A DNA stretch of 64,000 nt, taken from Celeribacter sp. HF31 (GTDB taxonomy: Bacteria > Pseudomonadota > Alphaproteobacteria > Rhodobacterales > Rhodobacteraceae). This document shows positions 33,954-42,947 of this stretch, in pieces (position 1 is the stretch's first letter; the number at the start of each line of letters is the position of its first letter). Where the stretch lies: the NCBI RefSeq assembly GCF_011806455.1, contig NZ_JAATOT010000004.1:186001-250000 (forward strand), read 5' to 3'. A program made the position numbers and the translations under genes. The notes under the pieces are model-generated. The model ran no database searches. It had not been told where the DNA came from and worked only from the letters and a program-made list of their open reading frames with translations.

Positions 33954-35531
33954 TTAGCTGGCGTCCGTGTATTTGATCTCACGCACATCGGCGTTGGGGG
34001 CGGTTTTGCCACGGCGCACGATCAGGCGGTTCAGCGCGTTGATATAGGCCTTGGCGGAGGCGAAGACCGTATCCGTGTGCGAACTTTGCCCGGTCGAAAT
34101 CCGCCCGTCCTCTTCCATCCGCACCATGACGGTGGCCTGTGCATCGGTGCCTTCGGTGACGGCCTGCACCTGATAGAGCTGCAACCGCGCCTGTGTCGGG
34201 TAGAGCGTTTTGATCGCCTTGAAGGTTGCGTCCACCGGACCGTCGCCCTCGACCGTGCAATGGCTTTCGACGCCATTGATTTCGAGGATGATGTCGGCGG
34301 TTTGCGGCGCCTCAGACCCACAGATCACGCGCAGATGCTTGATCTTGATGACCTCGTTCTGGCTGTCGGCCCCGGTGGCCTGCATCAGCGCGACGATGTC
34401 ATCGTCCAGCACTTCTTTCTTGCGATCCGCCAACTCCTTGAAGCTGACAAAGAGGTCTTTCAACTGGTTGTCGCCCAAGGCATAGCCCAGCTCGTCGAGC
34501 TTGGCGCGCAGCGCGGCGCGGCCGGAGTGTTTGCCGAGGGGCAGGGAGGTGCCCGACAGACCCACGTCTTGCGGACGCATGATCTCGAAGGTTTCCTTGT
34601 TCTTCAGCATGCCGTCCTGGTGGATGCCGCTCTCATGGGCAAAGGCGTTCTTGCCGACGATGGCCTTGTTCGGCTGGACCGCAAAGCCAGAGACCTGCGA
34701 CACACGGCGGGAGATGTTCATGATCTTCGTCGTGTCGATCCCGGTCGAAAACGGCATCACATCGTTGCGCACCTTGAGCGCCATGACGACCTCTTCGAGC
34801 GCGGTGTTGCCCGCACGTTCGCCCAACCCGTTGATCGTGCATTCGATCTGGCGCGCACCTGCCTCGACAGCGGCCAGAGCGTTGGCGGTCGCCATGCCCA
34901 GATCGTTGTGACAGTGGGTGGCAAAGACGATCTCATCGGCGCCCGGCACGCGTTCCAGCAACATGCGGATGATGTCGGCGCTTTCGCGCGGTGTGGTGTA
35001 GCCGACGGTGTCGGGGATGTTGATCGTGGTCGCGCCCGCCTTGATCGCGATCTCGACAACGCGGCACAGATAATCATGTTCGGTGCGGATCGCATCCATC
35101 GGCGACCATTGCACATTGTCCGTCAGGTTGCGGGCGTGGGTCACGGTCTCGTGGATCTTGTCAGCCATCTCATCCATTGAGAGCGCCGTGATGTCGCGGT
35201 GCAGGGGCGAGGTGCCGATAAAGGTGTGAATCCGGGGACGTGCGGCGTGACTCACCGCTTCCATGCAGCGGTCGATGTCGCGCAGGCTGGCACGCGCCAG
35301 ACCGCAGATCACGGAGTTCTTGGAATTCTTCGCGATCTCGCTGACCGCTTCGAAATCGCCCTCGGAGGCAATCGGGAACCCCGCCTCGATGATGTCCACG
35401 CCCATTTCGTCGAGCATGGCGGCGATCTCGAGCTTTTCGTTGTGGCTCATGGTCGCGCCGGGGGATTGTTCGCCGTCCCGCAGGGTCGTGTCGAAAATCA
35501 GGACGCGGTCCTGTTTGGATGTCTCGGTCAT
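33954..35531 (-). CDS. leuA: 2-isopropylmalate synthase LeuA
   Basis: A 525-aa enzyme that condenses acetyl-CoA with 2-oxoisovalerate in the first committed step of leucine synthesis. The catalytic barrel starts with [14 protein letters not shown] and includes [17 protein letters not shown], with the metal-binding histidines. The C-terminal regulatory domain (about residues 390-515) should bind leucine for feedback inhibition. The gene is monocistronic here, preceded by a leucine-rich leader peptide and followed by a terminator. Confidence 0.95.
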   Translation of the reverse strand: MTETSKQDRVLIFDTTLRDGEQSPGATMSHNEKLEIAAMLDEMGVDIIEAGFPIASEGDFEAVSEIAKNSKNSVICGLARASLRDIDRCMEAVSHAARPRIHTFIGTSPLHRDITALSMDEMADKIHETVTHARNLTDNVQWSPMDAIRTEHDYLCRVVEIAIKAGATTINIPDTVGYTTPRESADIIRMLLERVPGADEIVFATHCHNDLGMATANALAAVEAGARQIECTINGLGERAGNTALEEVVMALKVRNDVMPFSTGIDTTKIMNISRRVSQVSGFAVQPNKAIVGKNAFAHESGIHQDGMLKNKETFEIMRPQDVGLSGTSLPLGKHSGRAALRAKLDELGYALGDNQLKDLFVSFKELADRKKEVLDDDIVALMQATGADSQNEVIKIKHLRVICGSEAPQTADIILEINGVESHCTVEGDGPVDATFKAIKTLYPTQARLQLYQVQAVTEGTDAQATVMVRMEEDGRISTGQSSHTDTVFASAKAYINALNRLIVRRGKTAPNADVREIKYTDAS

Positions 35532-35582
35532 TTTGAAATCTCTCTTTTAGTCCTTAGCGTTTTACTCCGGCGCATGCGGTCA

Positions 35583-35616
35583 CCTCTGAGCCTCGCGCCG
35601 TGGGCACGCTCAGAGG
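35583..35616 (-). promoter_or_regulatory. leuA attenuator hairpin
   Basis: CCTCTGAGC (35583-35591) and GCTCAGAGG (35608-35616) form a perfect 9-bp stem with a 16-base loop in the leuA leader. The upstream arm overlaps the stop codon of the leader peptide, so ribosome position would decide whether it forms. A possible competing pair is CGGCGC in the loop with GCGCCG just downstream. No clear T-run follows, so the exact termination mechanism is open. Confidence 0.65.
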
Positions 35617-35696
35617 CAGCTAAGAAGGAGGAGGCCATGACGAAGCGCTGCGCAGGGGCGCAGGTCTTGGGTCGGGATATGAGCCATCGTCGTCAT
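35610..35696 (-). CDS. leuL: Leucine leader peptide upstream of leuA
   Basis: A 28-codon reading frame that starts MTTMAHIPTQ and ends with a run of four leucines (CTC CTC CTT CTT), then Ser-Cys-Leu and a TGA inside the attenuator stem. Six of its last eight sense codons before the stop include five leucines. This is the layout of amino-acid attenuation leaders: scarcity of charged tRNA-Leu stalls the ribosome on the leucine run. A TATATT box lies about nine bases before the ATG and no ribosome site is evident, so the peptide may start near the mRNA 5' end. Confidence 0.75.
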   Translation of the reverse strand: MTTMAHIPTQDLRPCAALRHGLLLLSCL

Positions 35697-35806
35697 AAAG
35701 TTTGGAATATACGCAGAGAGCAGGCTTGAAAAGCCCCAATTTCCGGTGATCTGCGACCGGATGTCCCGCGTCGAGGTGCCGTCTCGCATTTTAAACTTGA
35801 TTTCTT

Positions 35807-35822
35807 ATTCGAATAATTGAAT
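35807..35822. promoter_or_regulatory. ATTC-N8-GAAT dyad upstream of sqr
   Basis: ATTC (35807-35810), eight bases, then GAAT (35819-35822). As I recall, this pattern is the site bound by the persulfide-responsive repressor SqrR of Rhodobacter capsulatus, an ArsR/BigR-type protein. It lies 130 bases upstream of sqr. The gap from 35532 to 35952 contains this site and, on the other strand, the leuA leader; I found no other gene in it. Confidence 0.6.
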
Positions 35823-35952
35823 ACGAGTGTATACCGACTCGGTCATGATCGTCATCAAGCCGGTACAGCGCAAACCATGCTATCATCCATATATCTCACG
35901 CCCTCGGGGTCGCTGACCCGTTCGGCAGAGGCTCAGGGGAAGGGAGTGTATT

Positions 35953-37227
35953 ATGGCACATATCGTCGTACTCGGCGCCGGTCTTGGCGGAACCATTCAG
36001 GCCTATGAGTTGAAGGAAACCGTGGGCAAGGACGACAAGATCACGGTGATCTCCAACAAAAGCTATTTTCAGTTCACGCCGTCCAATCCGTGGGCGGGGG
36101 TCAATTGGCGGACCAAGGACGATCTCACGATCGAGCTTGAACCGGTGATGAAACGCCGCGGCATCGAGTTTATCTGTGACGGCGCGGTGGCGCTCGATCC
36201 GAAAGAGAACAAGATCACGCTGGCCTCGGGCAAAGAGGTCACCTACGACTACCTCGTGCTCGCAACAGGGCCGGAACTGGCCTTTGACGAGATCGAGGGC
36301 TTTGGTCCCGCGGGCTACACCCATTCGGTGTGCTCCATCGAACATGCCTCTGAATCCGGCGCGATATGGGAGGATTTCTGCGCCAATCCGGGGCCCATCG
36401 TGGTGGGCGCGGTGCAGGGCGCGTCGTGTTTCGGTCCGGCCTATGAATATGCTATGACCATGGACACCGACCTGCGCCGTCGCAAAATCCGCGACAAGGT
36501 GCCGATGACCTTCGTGACGCCGGAACCCTATATCGGGCATCTGGGCCTTGGCGGGGTGGGCGACACCAAAGGGATGCTCGAATCCTACATGCGGGACCGG
36601 TCCATCCGCTGGATCACCAACGCCAAGACCAACAAATTCGAAGACGGCAAGGTGCATGTCACCGAGCACGATCAATATGGCAATCCGGTGAAAGAGCACG
36701 AACTGCCCTTCTCCTATTCCATGTTGCTGCCCGCCTTCCGTGGCATTCCGGCGCTGATGGGCGTCGAAGGTCTGGTCAACCCGCGCGGCTTTGTCATCGT
36801 CGATGAATTCCAGCGCAACCCGACCTATCCGAACATCTTCGGCATCGGCGTCTGTATCGCCATCGCGCCGACGGAACCGACCGTGATCCCGACCGGCGTG
36901 CCGAAAACCGGGTTCATGATCGAGAGCATGGTGACCGCCACCGCGCATAACATCCCGCTGATCATGAAGGGTGAGGAGCCGAAGAACCTCGCTTCCTGGA
37001 ACGCTCTGTGTCTGGCGGACTTCGGCGATGGCGGCGCGGCATTCTTGGCGATGCCGCAGAACCCGCCGCGCAACGTCAACTGGGCGGGGCATGGCAAATG
37101 GGTGCACTGGGCCAAGCTCGGGTTCGAGTGGTATTTCATGCGCAAGGTGAAACGCGGTGTCTCTGAGCCTTTCTATGAGCGTATGATCATGAAGATCATG
37201 AAGGTGAACAAACTCAAAGACATGTGA
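35953..37227 (+). CDS. sqr: Sulfide:quinone oxidoreductase
   Basis: A 424-aa membrane-associated flavoprotein that oxidises sulfide to polysulfide and passes electrons to quinone. The FAD motif is VVLGAGLGGTIQAYEL at residues 5-20. Cysteines at 127 (HSVCSIEH), 159 (GASCFGPAYE) and 353 (NALCLADFG) match the three catalytic positions known for R. capsulatus SQR, so I assign it to that type. The C terminus (about residues 375-424) is amphipathic and basic, suited to membrane attachment. A GGGAAGGGAG ribosome site precedes the ATG. Confidence 0.93.
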   Translation: MAHIVVLGAGLGGTIQAYELKETVGKDDKITVISNKSYFQFTPSNPWAGVNWRTKDDLTIELEPVMKRRGIEFICDGAVALDPKENKITLASGKEVTYDYLVLATGPELAFDEIEGFGPAGYTHSVCSIEHASESGAIWEDFCANPGPIVVGAVQGASCFGPAYEYAMTMDTDLRRRKIRDKVPMTFVTPEPYIGHLGLGGVGDTKGMLESYMRDRSIRWITNAKTNKFEDGKVHVTEHDQYGNPVKEHELPFSYSMLLPAFRGIPALMGVEGLVNPRGFVIVDEFQRNPTYPNIFGIGVCIAIAPTEPTVIPTGVPKTGFMIESMVTATAHNIPLIMKGEEPKNLASWNALCLADFGDGGAAFLAMPQNPPRNVNWAGHGKWVHWAKLGFEWYFMRKVKRGVSEPFYERMIMKIMKVNKLKDM

Positions 37228-37270
37228 TCCAGTGTCGCCGCGCTCCCGTAATGAGAGACGGGAGACCGGT

Positions 37271-37927
37271 ATGAAAGCATTGATCATTGGCACTTCGGGC
37301 GGCATCGGCGGGGCAGTGGCCCGCGCCTTTGCCGCCCGGTCGTATGAGGTGACGGGCCTGTCGCGGCGCGAAGACGGGGTGGACGTCACCGATCCTGACA
37401 GCGTCTCACGGCATCTTGGTGCTCTTGAGGGGCCATTCGAGCGCGTGGTGATCGCCACGGGAAAACTCGACGGGGACGGGGCGCCGCCGGAGAAATCCTT
37501 GCGGGCGCTGAGCGCCGAAGCGCTGCGCGATCAATTCGCCACCAACGCGCTCGGCCCGGCGTTGATCCTGCGGGAATTGCCTCGGCTTTTGCCGAAAGAC
37601 GCGCCCTCGGTGGTGGCAGTCCTGACCGCGCGTGTGGGGTCCATCGGAGACAATCACATGGGCGGCTGGTACAGCTACCGTGCGGCCAAGGCGGCGGCCA
37701 ATCAACTGACCCGCACGGCGGCGATCGAGATCGCGCGCAGCCACAAACAGGCCTGCCTCATCGCCTATCACCCCGGCACGGTGGCGACAAAATTCACCGA
37801 AGGCTACAGCCGCGACAAGCTGAGCCCGGAGGAGGCCGCCGGTCATCTGATCGATGTCATGGCGGCGCGGGACCCGCGAGACAGCGGGCGGTTCTATGAT
37901 TGGAAGGGGGTAGAGGTGCCGTGGTGA
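37271..37927 (+). CDS. Short-chain dehydrogenase/reductase
   Basis: A 218-aa SDR. The nucleotide site is IGTSGGIGGAVARAFAARSY at the N terminus, and the catalytic residues are in WYSYRAAKAAANQL, a Y-x3-K pair. The ATG at 37271 follows a GGAGACC site. It lies between sqr and the photolyase gene, and its stop overlaps the photolyase start, so it is co-expressed with it. The substrate is unknown. Confidence 0.87.
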   Translation: MKALIIGTSGGIGGAVARAFAARSYEVTGLSRREDGVDVTDPDSVSRHLGALEGPFERVVIATGKLDGDGAPPEKSLRALSAEALRDQFATNALGPALILRELPRLLPKDAPSVVAVLTARVGSIGDNHMGGWYSYRAAKAAANQLTRTAAIEIARSHKQACLIAYHPGTVATKFTEGYSRDKLSPEEAAGHLIDVMAARDPRDSGRFYDWKGVEVPW

Positions 37928-39450
37928 GCCGTGTCATTCTGATCCTTGGCGATCAGCTCTCCCTTGAGATGTCGTCGTTGAAAGAGGGCGACAAGGACAG
38001 CGATCTGGTCGTCATGGCGGAGGTCGCCGCAGAGACCGATTACGTCGCGCATCACCCGAAAAAGATCGCGCTGATCTTTGCCGCCATGCGCCATTTCGCC
38101 GAAGAGCTGCGTGCGGCGGGCTGGGATGTGGCCTACACGGGGCTCGAAGATGACGACAACACGCAGTCGCTCTTGGGCGAGGCGCGACGTCGGGCGCAGG
38201 ACCACGGCGCGGATGAGATTGTCATGACAGAGGCCGGGGAATGGCGGCTGAGGCTTGAGGCCGAAGAAAGCGCCATCCCGGTGCGGCAACTGCCCGACAC
38301 GCGATTTATCGCAACGGAGGCGGAGTTTGCCGACTGGGCCGAGGGGCGCAAGGCGCTTCGGATGGAGTATTTCTATCGTGAGATGCGGCGCAAGACCGGG
38401 TTGTTGATGGACGGCGACGCGCCCTGCGGCGGGCAATGGAATTTCGATCATGACAATCGCAAACCCGCCTCGGACGACCTGTTCCGCACCAAACCTTTGA
38501 CGTTTGAGCCGGACGAGATCACCCGCGCGGTGCTCGATCTGGTAGAAGCGCGGTTTGGCGATAATTTCGGAGAGCTGCACCCGTTCTCCTACGCGGTGAC
38601 GCGCAAAGATGCCGAACGCGCGCAACAGCATTTCCTCGATCATCACTTGCAGGACTTCGGCCCCTATCAGGACGCGATGCTCTCAAACGACCGCGTGCTG
38701 CATCACTCGCTCCTGTCGGCCTATCTCAACATCGGCCTTTTGGACCCGCTGGCGCTCTGCCAAGCTGTCGAGAAACGCTATCGCGACGGCAAAGTGCCGA
38801 TCAACTCCGCCGAAGGCTTCATCCGGCAAATCCTCGGCTGGCGCGAATATGTGCGGGGGCTGTATTTCCTCAAGGGCGCGGATTATCCGCATCAGAACAA
38901 GCTCAATCATCAACGCGGCCTGCCCGCGCTCTATTGGGGCGCTGAGACCCGGATGAATTGCCTGTCGCACGCGTTGACCCAGACCTGCGAAGATGCCTAT
39001 GCCCACCACATTCAGCGCCTGATGGTGACCGGCAACTTCGCACTTTTGGCCGGGGTGAACCCCAAGGAGGTGCATGAATGGTATCTCGCCGTCTATATCG
39101 ATGCCTTCGAGTGGGTCGAGGCGCCCAATACGGTCGGAATGAGCCAATTCGCCGATGGCGGGGTGATCGCGTCTAAACCCTATATTTCCTCGGGCAATTA
39201 CATCCACAAAATGTCGGATTACTGCGGTGACTGCGCCTATGCGGTGACCAAGAAGACGGGGGAGGGCGCCTGTCCTTTTAATCTGCTCTATTGGCACTTC
39301 CTCGACCGTCATCGCGAGCGGTTCGAAGGCAATCCGCGTATGGGCCAGATGTATCGGACCTGGGATCGGATGGATGCGGACAAGCGCGCGGTGATAGTGA
39401 AAGAGGCGGCCGCATTTCTGGACCGCCTCTCAAAAGGGGAAACTGTTTAA
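37924..39450 (+). CDS. cryB: Fe-S bacterial cryptochrome/photolyase (CryB/PhrB type)
   Basis: A 508-aa FAD-binding photolyase of the FeS-BCP family. Four cysteines at about residues 346 (RMNCLSHA), 434 and 437 (SDYCGDCAY) and 450 (GACPFNLLYW) should bind the [4Fe-4S] cluster that defines this family. The N-terminal Rossmann domain and FAD-binding helices are intact. I start at GTG 37924, overlapping the SDR stop, because the resulting length of 508 equals that I recall for Rhodobacter CryB. Members repair (6-4) lesions or act in light signalling. Confidence 0.9.
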   Translation: MSRVILILGDQLSLEMSSLKEGDKDSDLVVMAEVAAETDYVAHHPKKIALIFAAMRHFAEELRAAGWDVAYTGLEDDDNTQSLLGEARRRAQDHGADEIVMTEAGEWRLRLEAEESAIPVRQLPDTRFIATEAEFADWAEGRKALRMEYFYREMRRKTGLLMDGDAPCGGQWNFDHDNRKPASDDLFRTKPLTFEPDEITRAVLDLVEARFGDNFGELHPFSYAVTRKDAERAQQHFLDHHLQDFGPYQDAMLSNDRVLHHSLLSAYLNIGLLDPLALCQAVEKRYRDGKVPINSAEGFIRQILGWREYVRGLYFLKGADYPHQNKLNHQRGLPALYWGAETRMNCLSHALTQTCEDAYAHHIQRLMVTGNFALLAGVNPKEVHEWYLAVYIDAFEWVEAPNTVGMSQFADGGVIASKPYISSGNYIHKMSDYCGDCAYAVTKKTGEGACPFNLLYWHFLDRHRERFEGNPRMGQMYRTWDRMDADKRAVIVKEAAAFLDRLSKGETV

Positions 39451-39452
39451 GG

Positions 39453-40928
39453 TTACTCGGAGGCCGCAGGCGCTTCCGTCTCGGGCGCATCCTCGGACAC
39501 CAAAGCCCCGTCCATCCATTCGCCGGACACCACCTTGCCATTGGCATAGGTGATAGTGCCATGACCCTGGGATTTGCCCGCGACGAACATGCCCTCGTAG
39601 CTGTCGCCATTGGGATAGGTCGCCGTGCCGCGGCCCTGAATTTCGCCGTCTTTCCATTCGCCGGTATAGGTAAACCCTGAGGCCATCGTGATGGTGCCGA
39701 TCCCGTCGCGTTTGCCCGCCACGTAATCGCCTTCATAGACCGTGCCGTCGACATAGGTGCCTTTGCCCTTGCCCTGACGCTGGCCGTCGACCCAGTCGCC
39801 GTCGTACACAAAGCCGTCGGCATAGGTCATCTTGCCCTTGCCGTGGTTCTGCGCGTTTCGGAACTCGCCCTCATAGGTCAGCCCGCCCGCGTAGCGCGCC
39901 ACACCCGTGCCGTCGATCACGCCATATTTCCAATCGCCCTCATAGGTCGTGCCATTGGGGTAGGTGATCTTGCCCTTGCCATGCGACAGGTCATCGAGGA
40001 AGTCGCCCACGTAGACGGAGCCGTCCGGGTAAGTCACCTGACCCTGACCCTCGATCCGCCCCTCGGTCCATGCGCCGACATAGAGATAGCCGTCCGCGCC
40101 GGTAAACGTGCCTTGGCCGTCGCGTTTGTCATCGTCGAAATTGCCCTCATAGACATCGCCATTGGCGTAGGTCACCTTGCCCGCGCCCTGACGTTTGCCG
40201 CCGACCAGTTCGCCCTCGAAGACATCGCCGTTGGGCTGCGTGATCGTACCTTGGCCGTTGCACTGGTTGTCCACCCAGTTGCAGTCGAGAATCATCCCTT
40301 CGTCTGTGGTCAGAACACCCGGCCCGTGGCGCATGTCGCGGGCCATTTCGCCCTCATAGGTGGCGCCTTCGGGATAGGTGATCGTGCCGCGCCCCTCTTT
40401 CACGCCGTTGACCCAGCCGCCTTCGTAGATATAGCCGGTGGGGCTTTCCAAGCGTCCTTGGCCGTGGTGCTTGGCGGCCATGAAACCGCCCTCGTATTTC
40501 ACGCCATTGGCATAGACCGCGACGCCCGAGCCGGTGGCCTCACCCTCGACCCAATCGCCCTCGTAAGTGCCGCCATCGGCATAGGTGATCTTGCCAAAGC
40601 CATGCGGCTTGCCCTTCTCAAAGGCGCCCTCATAGACCGAACCGTCGGTGAACCGCGCAAGGCCCTGGCCCTTGATCTCGCCCATCACCCATTCGCCGGT
40701 GTATTCATAGCCGTTGGGCAGGCTGTAGGTGCCGACGCCGTCCTGCAAACCGTCCTTGAACGTGCCTTCGTAAATCCCGCCCTCTTCGAACTGGCGGGTC
40801 TCCACTTTTCCGCTGTCTTGCGCCAGCAGGGCCGTGGGCAGGGCCGGCATGGCCCCGATCATCGTTGCCGCGAAAAGCGTGATGCGCATTCGTGTCACTG
40901 TCTTACGTCCCATTCCCGATGAGGTCAT
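39453..40928 (-). CDS. Secreted MORN-repeat protein
   Basis: A 491-aa protein built almost entirely of MORN repeats. I count about 19 units of 23 residues, each close to YEGDW--G---G-G--TY-NG. A signal-peptide-like N terminus (MRITLFAATMIGAMPALPTA) begins at residue 14, so the Met at 40889 may be the real start. One unit departs from the pattern (ILDCNWVDNQCNGQG) and carries two cysteines that could form a disulfide. The last unit ends in an acidic tail. MORN arrays bind lipids or proteins in other systems; the role here is unknown. It converges on cryB with a two-base gap. Confidence 0.88.
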   Translation of the reverse strand: MTSSGMGRKTVTRMRITLFAATMIGAMPALPTALLAQDSGKVETRQFEEGGIYEGTFKDGLQDGVGTYSLPNGYEYTGEWVMGEIKGQGLARFTDGSVYEGAFEKGKPHGFGKITYADGGTYEGDWVEGEATGSGVAVYANGVKYEGGFMAAKHHGQGRLESPTGYIYEGGWVNGVKEGRGTITYPEGATYEGEMARDMRHGPGVLTTDEGMILDCNWVDNQCNGQGTITQPNGDVFEGELVGGKRQGAGKVTYANGDVYEGNFDDDKRDGQGTFTGADGYLYVGAWTEGRIEGQGQVTYPDGSVYVGDFLDDLSHGKGKITYPNGTTYEGDWKYGVIDGTGVARYAGGLTYEGEFRNAQNHGKGKMTYADGFVYDGDWVDGQRQGKGKGTYVDGTVYEGDYVAGKRDGIGTITMASGFTYTGEWKDGEIQGRGTATYPNGDSYEGMFVAGKSQGHGTITYANGKVVSGEWMDGALVSEDAPETEAPAASE

Positions 40929-41120
40929 GTGTCTGCCTGGGCTGCCGCCGTGTTGCTTTGGTCGCCGAGGTGGACCTTGTTCTAATCCGGGGCCGCATCC
41001 GCGCAGACCCTGTCGCGCGCCAGACTAGGGGGTAGGCCCGCGGTCTTCAAATGTTTTTCCTGTGAGCGCCTTTCCCTTGGGCGTCATTCTGCTAAACCTT
41101 GCCTCAACATAGTAGGACGC

Positions 41121-42788
41121 ATGAGTGCCATGACTGAGACCTTTCGCCTGACCCTAGCCCAGCTCAACCCGACCGTGGGTGCGATTGATGCCAATGCCGA
41201 CAAGGTCCGCAGCGCCTACGCCGAGGCCAAGGCGGCAGGCGCCGATATGATCGTCTTTCCTGAGCTGTTCCTGATCGGCTACCAGCCGCAGGATCTGGTG
41301 ATGAAGCCCGCTTTGGTGAACACGGCCATGGCCAAGGCCGAGGAACTGGCCGCTTTGACAGTCGATGGTCCCGCGATTGGTCTGGGTGCGCCGTATTTTT
41401 ATGGCGATGCGCTTTACAACGGCTATTGGATTCTGGCCGAGGGCCGCGTCAAACAGGTGCTGCGTAAACATCACCTGCCGAATTACAAGGTGTTCGATGA
41501 GGTGCGCCTCTTTGCCTCGGGTCCCATCGAAGGCCCCTATGCCATCGGCCCGCTGCGCATCGGCTCGCCGATCTGCGAAGATGCCTGGTATGAGGACGTC
41601 GCCGAGGCGCAGGTTGAAAGCGGGGCGGAAATTCTGATCGTGCCCAACGGCTCGCCTTATTATCGCAACAAATTCAACACGCGGCTCACCCATATGGTGT
41701 CGCGTGTGATCGAAAATGACGTGCCGCTGGTGTATCTCAACATGGTCGGCGGTCAGGACGATCAGGTTTTTGACGGCGGCTCTTTCGTGCTCAATCGTCA
41801 CGGCAAACCGGCGCATATCCTTCCGGCTTTTGCCGAAGAGTTGCGCCATGTCGATTTCGTCAAAGAGGACGGCAAATGGGTCGCTTCCGAGGGCGAAGTG
41901 ACCCATCAGCCCAATGAATGGGAGCAAGACTACCACGCCATGGTGCTCAGCCTGCGTGATTACCTTGGCAAGACCGGGTTCAAGAAGGTGGTGCTTGGCC
42001 TCTCCGGCGGCATCGACTCGGCGATTGTCGCCACGATTGCCACCGACGCGCTTGGCGCCGAGAATGTGCATTGCGTGATGCTGCCGTCGGAATACACCTC
42101 CCAAGGCTCGCTGGAGGACGCCAAGGACATCGCCAATCGTCTGGGCTGTCGCTACGACTTTGTGCCGATTTCCCAAGGCCGCGATGCGATCACCGACACG
42201 CTCGCGCCGATCTTTGGCGATCTGCCGTTCGATACGACCGAGGAAAACATCCAGTCGCGTCTTCGGGGGCTTTTGCTCATGGCGCTGTCGAACAAATTCG
42301 GCTCGATGCTTTTGACCACCGGCAATAAATCCGAAATGGCCGTCGGCTATTGCACGATCTATGGCGATATGAACGGCGGCTATAACCCGATCAAAGACCT
42401 CTATAAAACGCGCGTCTTCGAGCAATGCCGCTGGCGCAACGCCAATCATCGCGACTGGATGAAAGGCCCGGAGGGCGAGGTCATCCCGGTCACGATCATC
42501 GACAAACCGCCCTCGGCGGAGCTGCGCCCGGATCAGCGTGATGACGACAGCCTGCCGCCCTATGAGGTGCTGGACGCGATCCTCGAAGGTCTCGTGGATC
42601 GTGAAGAAAGCGTCGCCGATCTGGTGGAGGCGGGCTTTGATCGCGCGACCGTCAAACGCGTCGAGCATCTCTTGTATATCTCTGAGTACAAACGCTTCCA
42701 ATCCGCACCGGGCACCCGGTTGACGCCGCGCGCCTTTTGGTTGGATCGTCGCTATCCGATCGCAAGCCGCTGGCGCGACCCGAGTTGA
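41121..42788 (+). CDS. nadE: Glutamine-dependent NAD+ synthetase
   Basis: A 555-aa two-domain enzyme making NAD+ from nicotinate adenine dinucleotide, ATP and glutamine. The N-terminal glutaminase is nitrilase-like with Glu in PELFLIGYQ, Lys in VLRKHHLPNYK and Cys in GSPICEDAWYEDV. The C-terminal synthetase has the P-loop LGLSGGIDSAIVATIATDAL at about residue 293. An alternative start is the Met at residue 4. The gene is divergent from the MORN gene across a 192-base gap in which I saw no convincing operator. Confidence 0.95.
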   Translation: MSAMTETFRLTLAQLNPTVGAIDANADKVRSAYAEAKAAGADMIVFPELFLIGYQPQDLVMKPALVNTAMAKAEELAALTVDGPAIGLGAPYFYGDALYNGYWILAEGRVKQVLRKHHLPNYKVFDEVRLFASGPIEGPYAIGPLRIGSPICEDAWYEDVAEAQVESGAEILIVPNGSPYYRNKFNTRLTHMVSRVIENDVPLVYLNMVGGQDDQVFDGGSFVLNRHGKPAHILPAFAEELRHVDFVKEDGKWVASEGEVTHQPNEWEQDYHAMVLSLRDYLGKTGFKKVVLGLSGGIDSAIVATIATDALGAENVHCVMLPSEYTSQGSLEDAKDIANRLGCRYDFVPISQGRDAITDTLAPIFGDLPFDTTEENIQSRLRGLLLMALSNKFGSMLLTTGNKSEMAVGYCTIYGDMNGGYNPIKDLYKTRVFEQCRWRNANHRDWMKGPEGEVIPVTIIDKPPSAELRPDQRDDDSLPPYEVLDAILEGLVDREESVADLVEAGFDRATVKRVEHLLYISEYKRFQSAPGTRLTPRAFWLDRRYPIASRWRDPS

Positions 42789-42833
42789 TCCTTTCACGGT
42801 TGTCCTGTCGGCGGACCGCACGACGCCTCTCTT

Positions 42834-42872
42834 CCTCGCGTTAACCTTAATCTGATTAACCTTAACGCGAGG
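42834..42872. repeat. 39-bp near-perfect palindrome before the Hsp70-like gene
   Basis: Arms CCTCGCGTTAA (42834-42844) and TTAACGCGAGG (42862-42872) are perfectly complementary. Inside, TTAATC and GATTAA flank a single central T at 42853, separated from the arms only by a symmetric CC mismatch. It lies 46 bases after nadE and 76 bases before the Hsp70-like gene. It could be a terminator, a protein-binding site or a copy of a small palindromic element. Confidence 0.75.
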
Positions 42873-42947
42873 AGGCTGTCACGATGGCCTCTTGTCCTTG
42901 CGCAAGGGGATCGTTAGACAGCGCGCTTTCTGACAAGGAGGCGCGCT

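Noticed and set aside
35627-35730. Short plus-strand ORF with a perfect AAGGAGGAGG ribosome site (ATG at 35638)
   Set aside because: The apparent ribosome site is the complement of the CTC CTC CTT CTT leucine codons of the leuA leader peptide on the other strand.
42841-42867. Repeated TTAA tetramers resembling a CtrA site
   Set aside because: The spacings between TTAA units are 2, 5 or 11 bases, not the 7 bases of the CtrA consensus. The palindrome explains them better.
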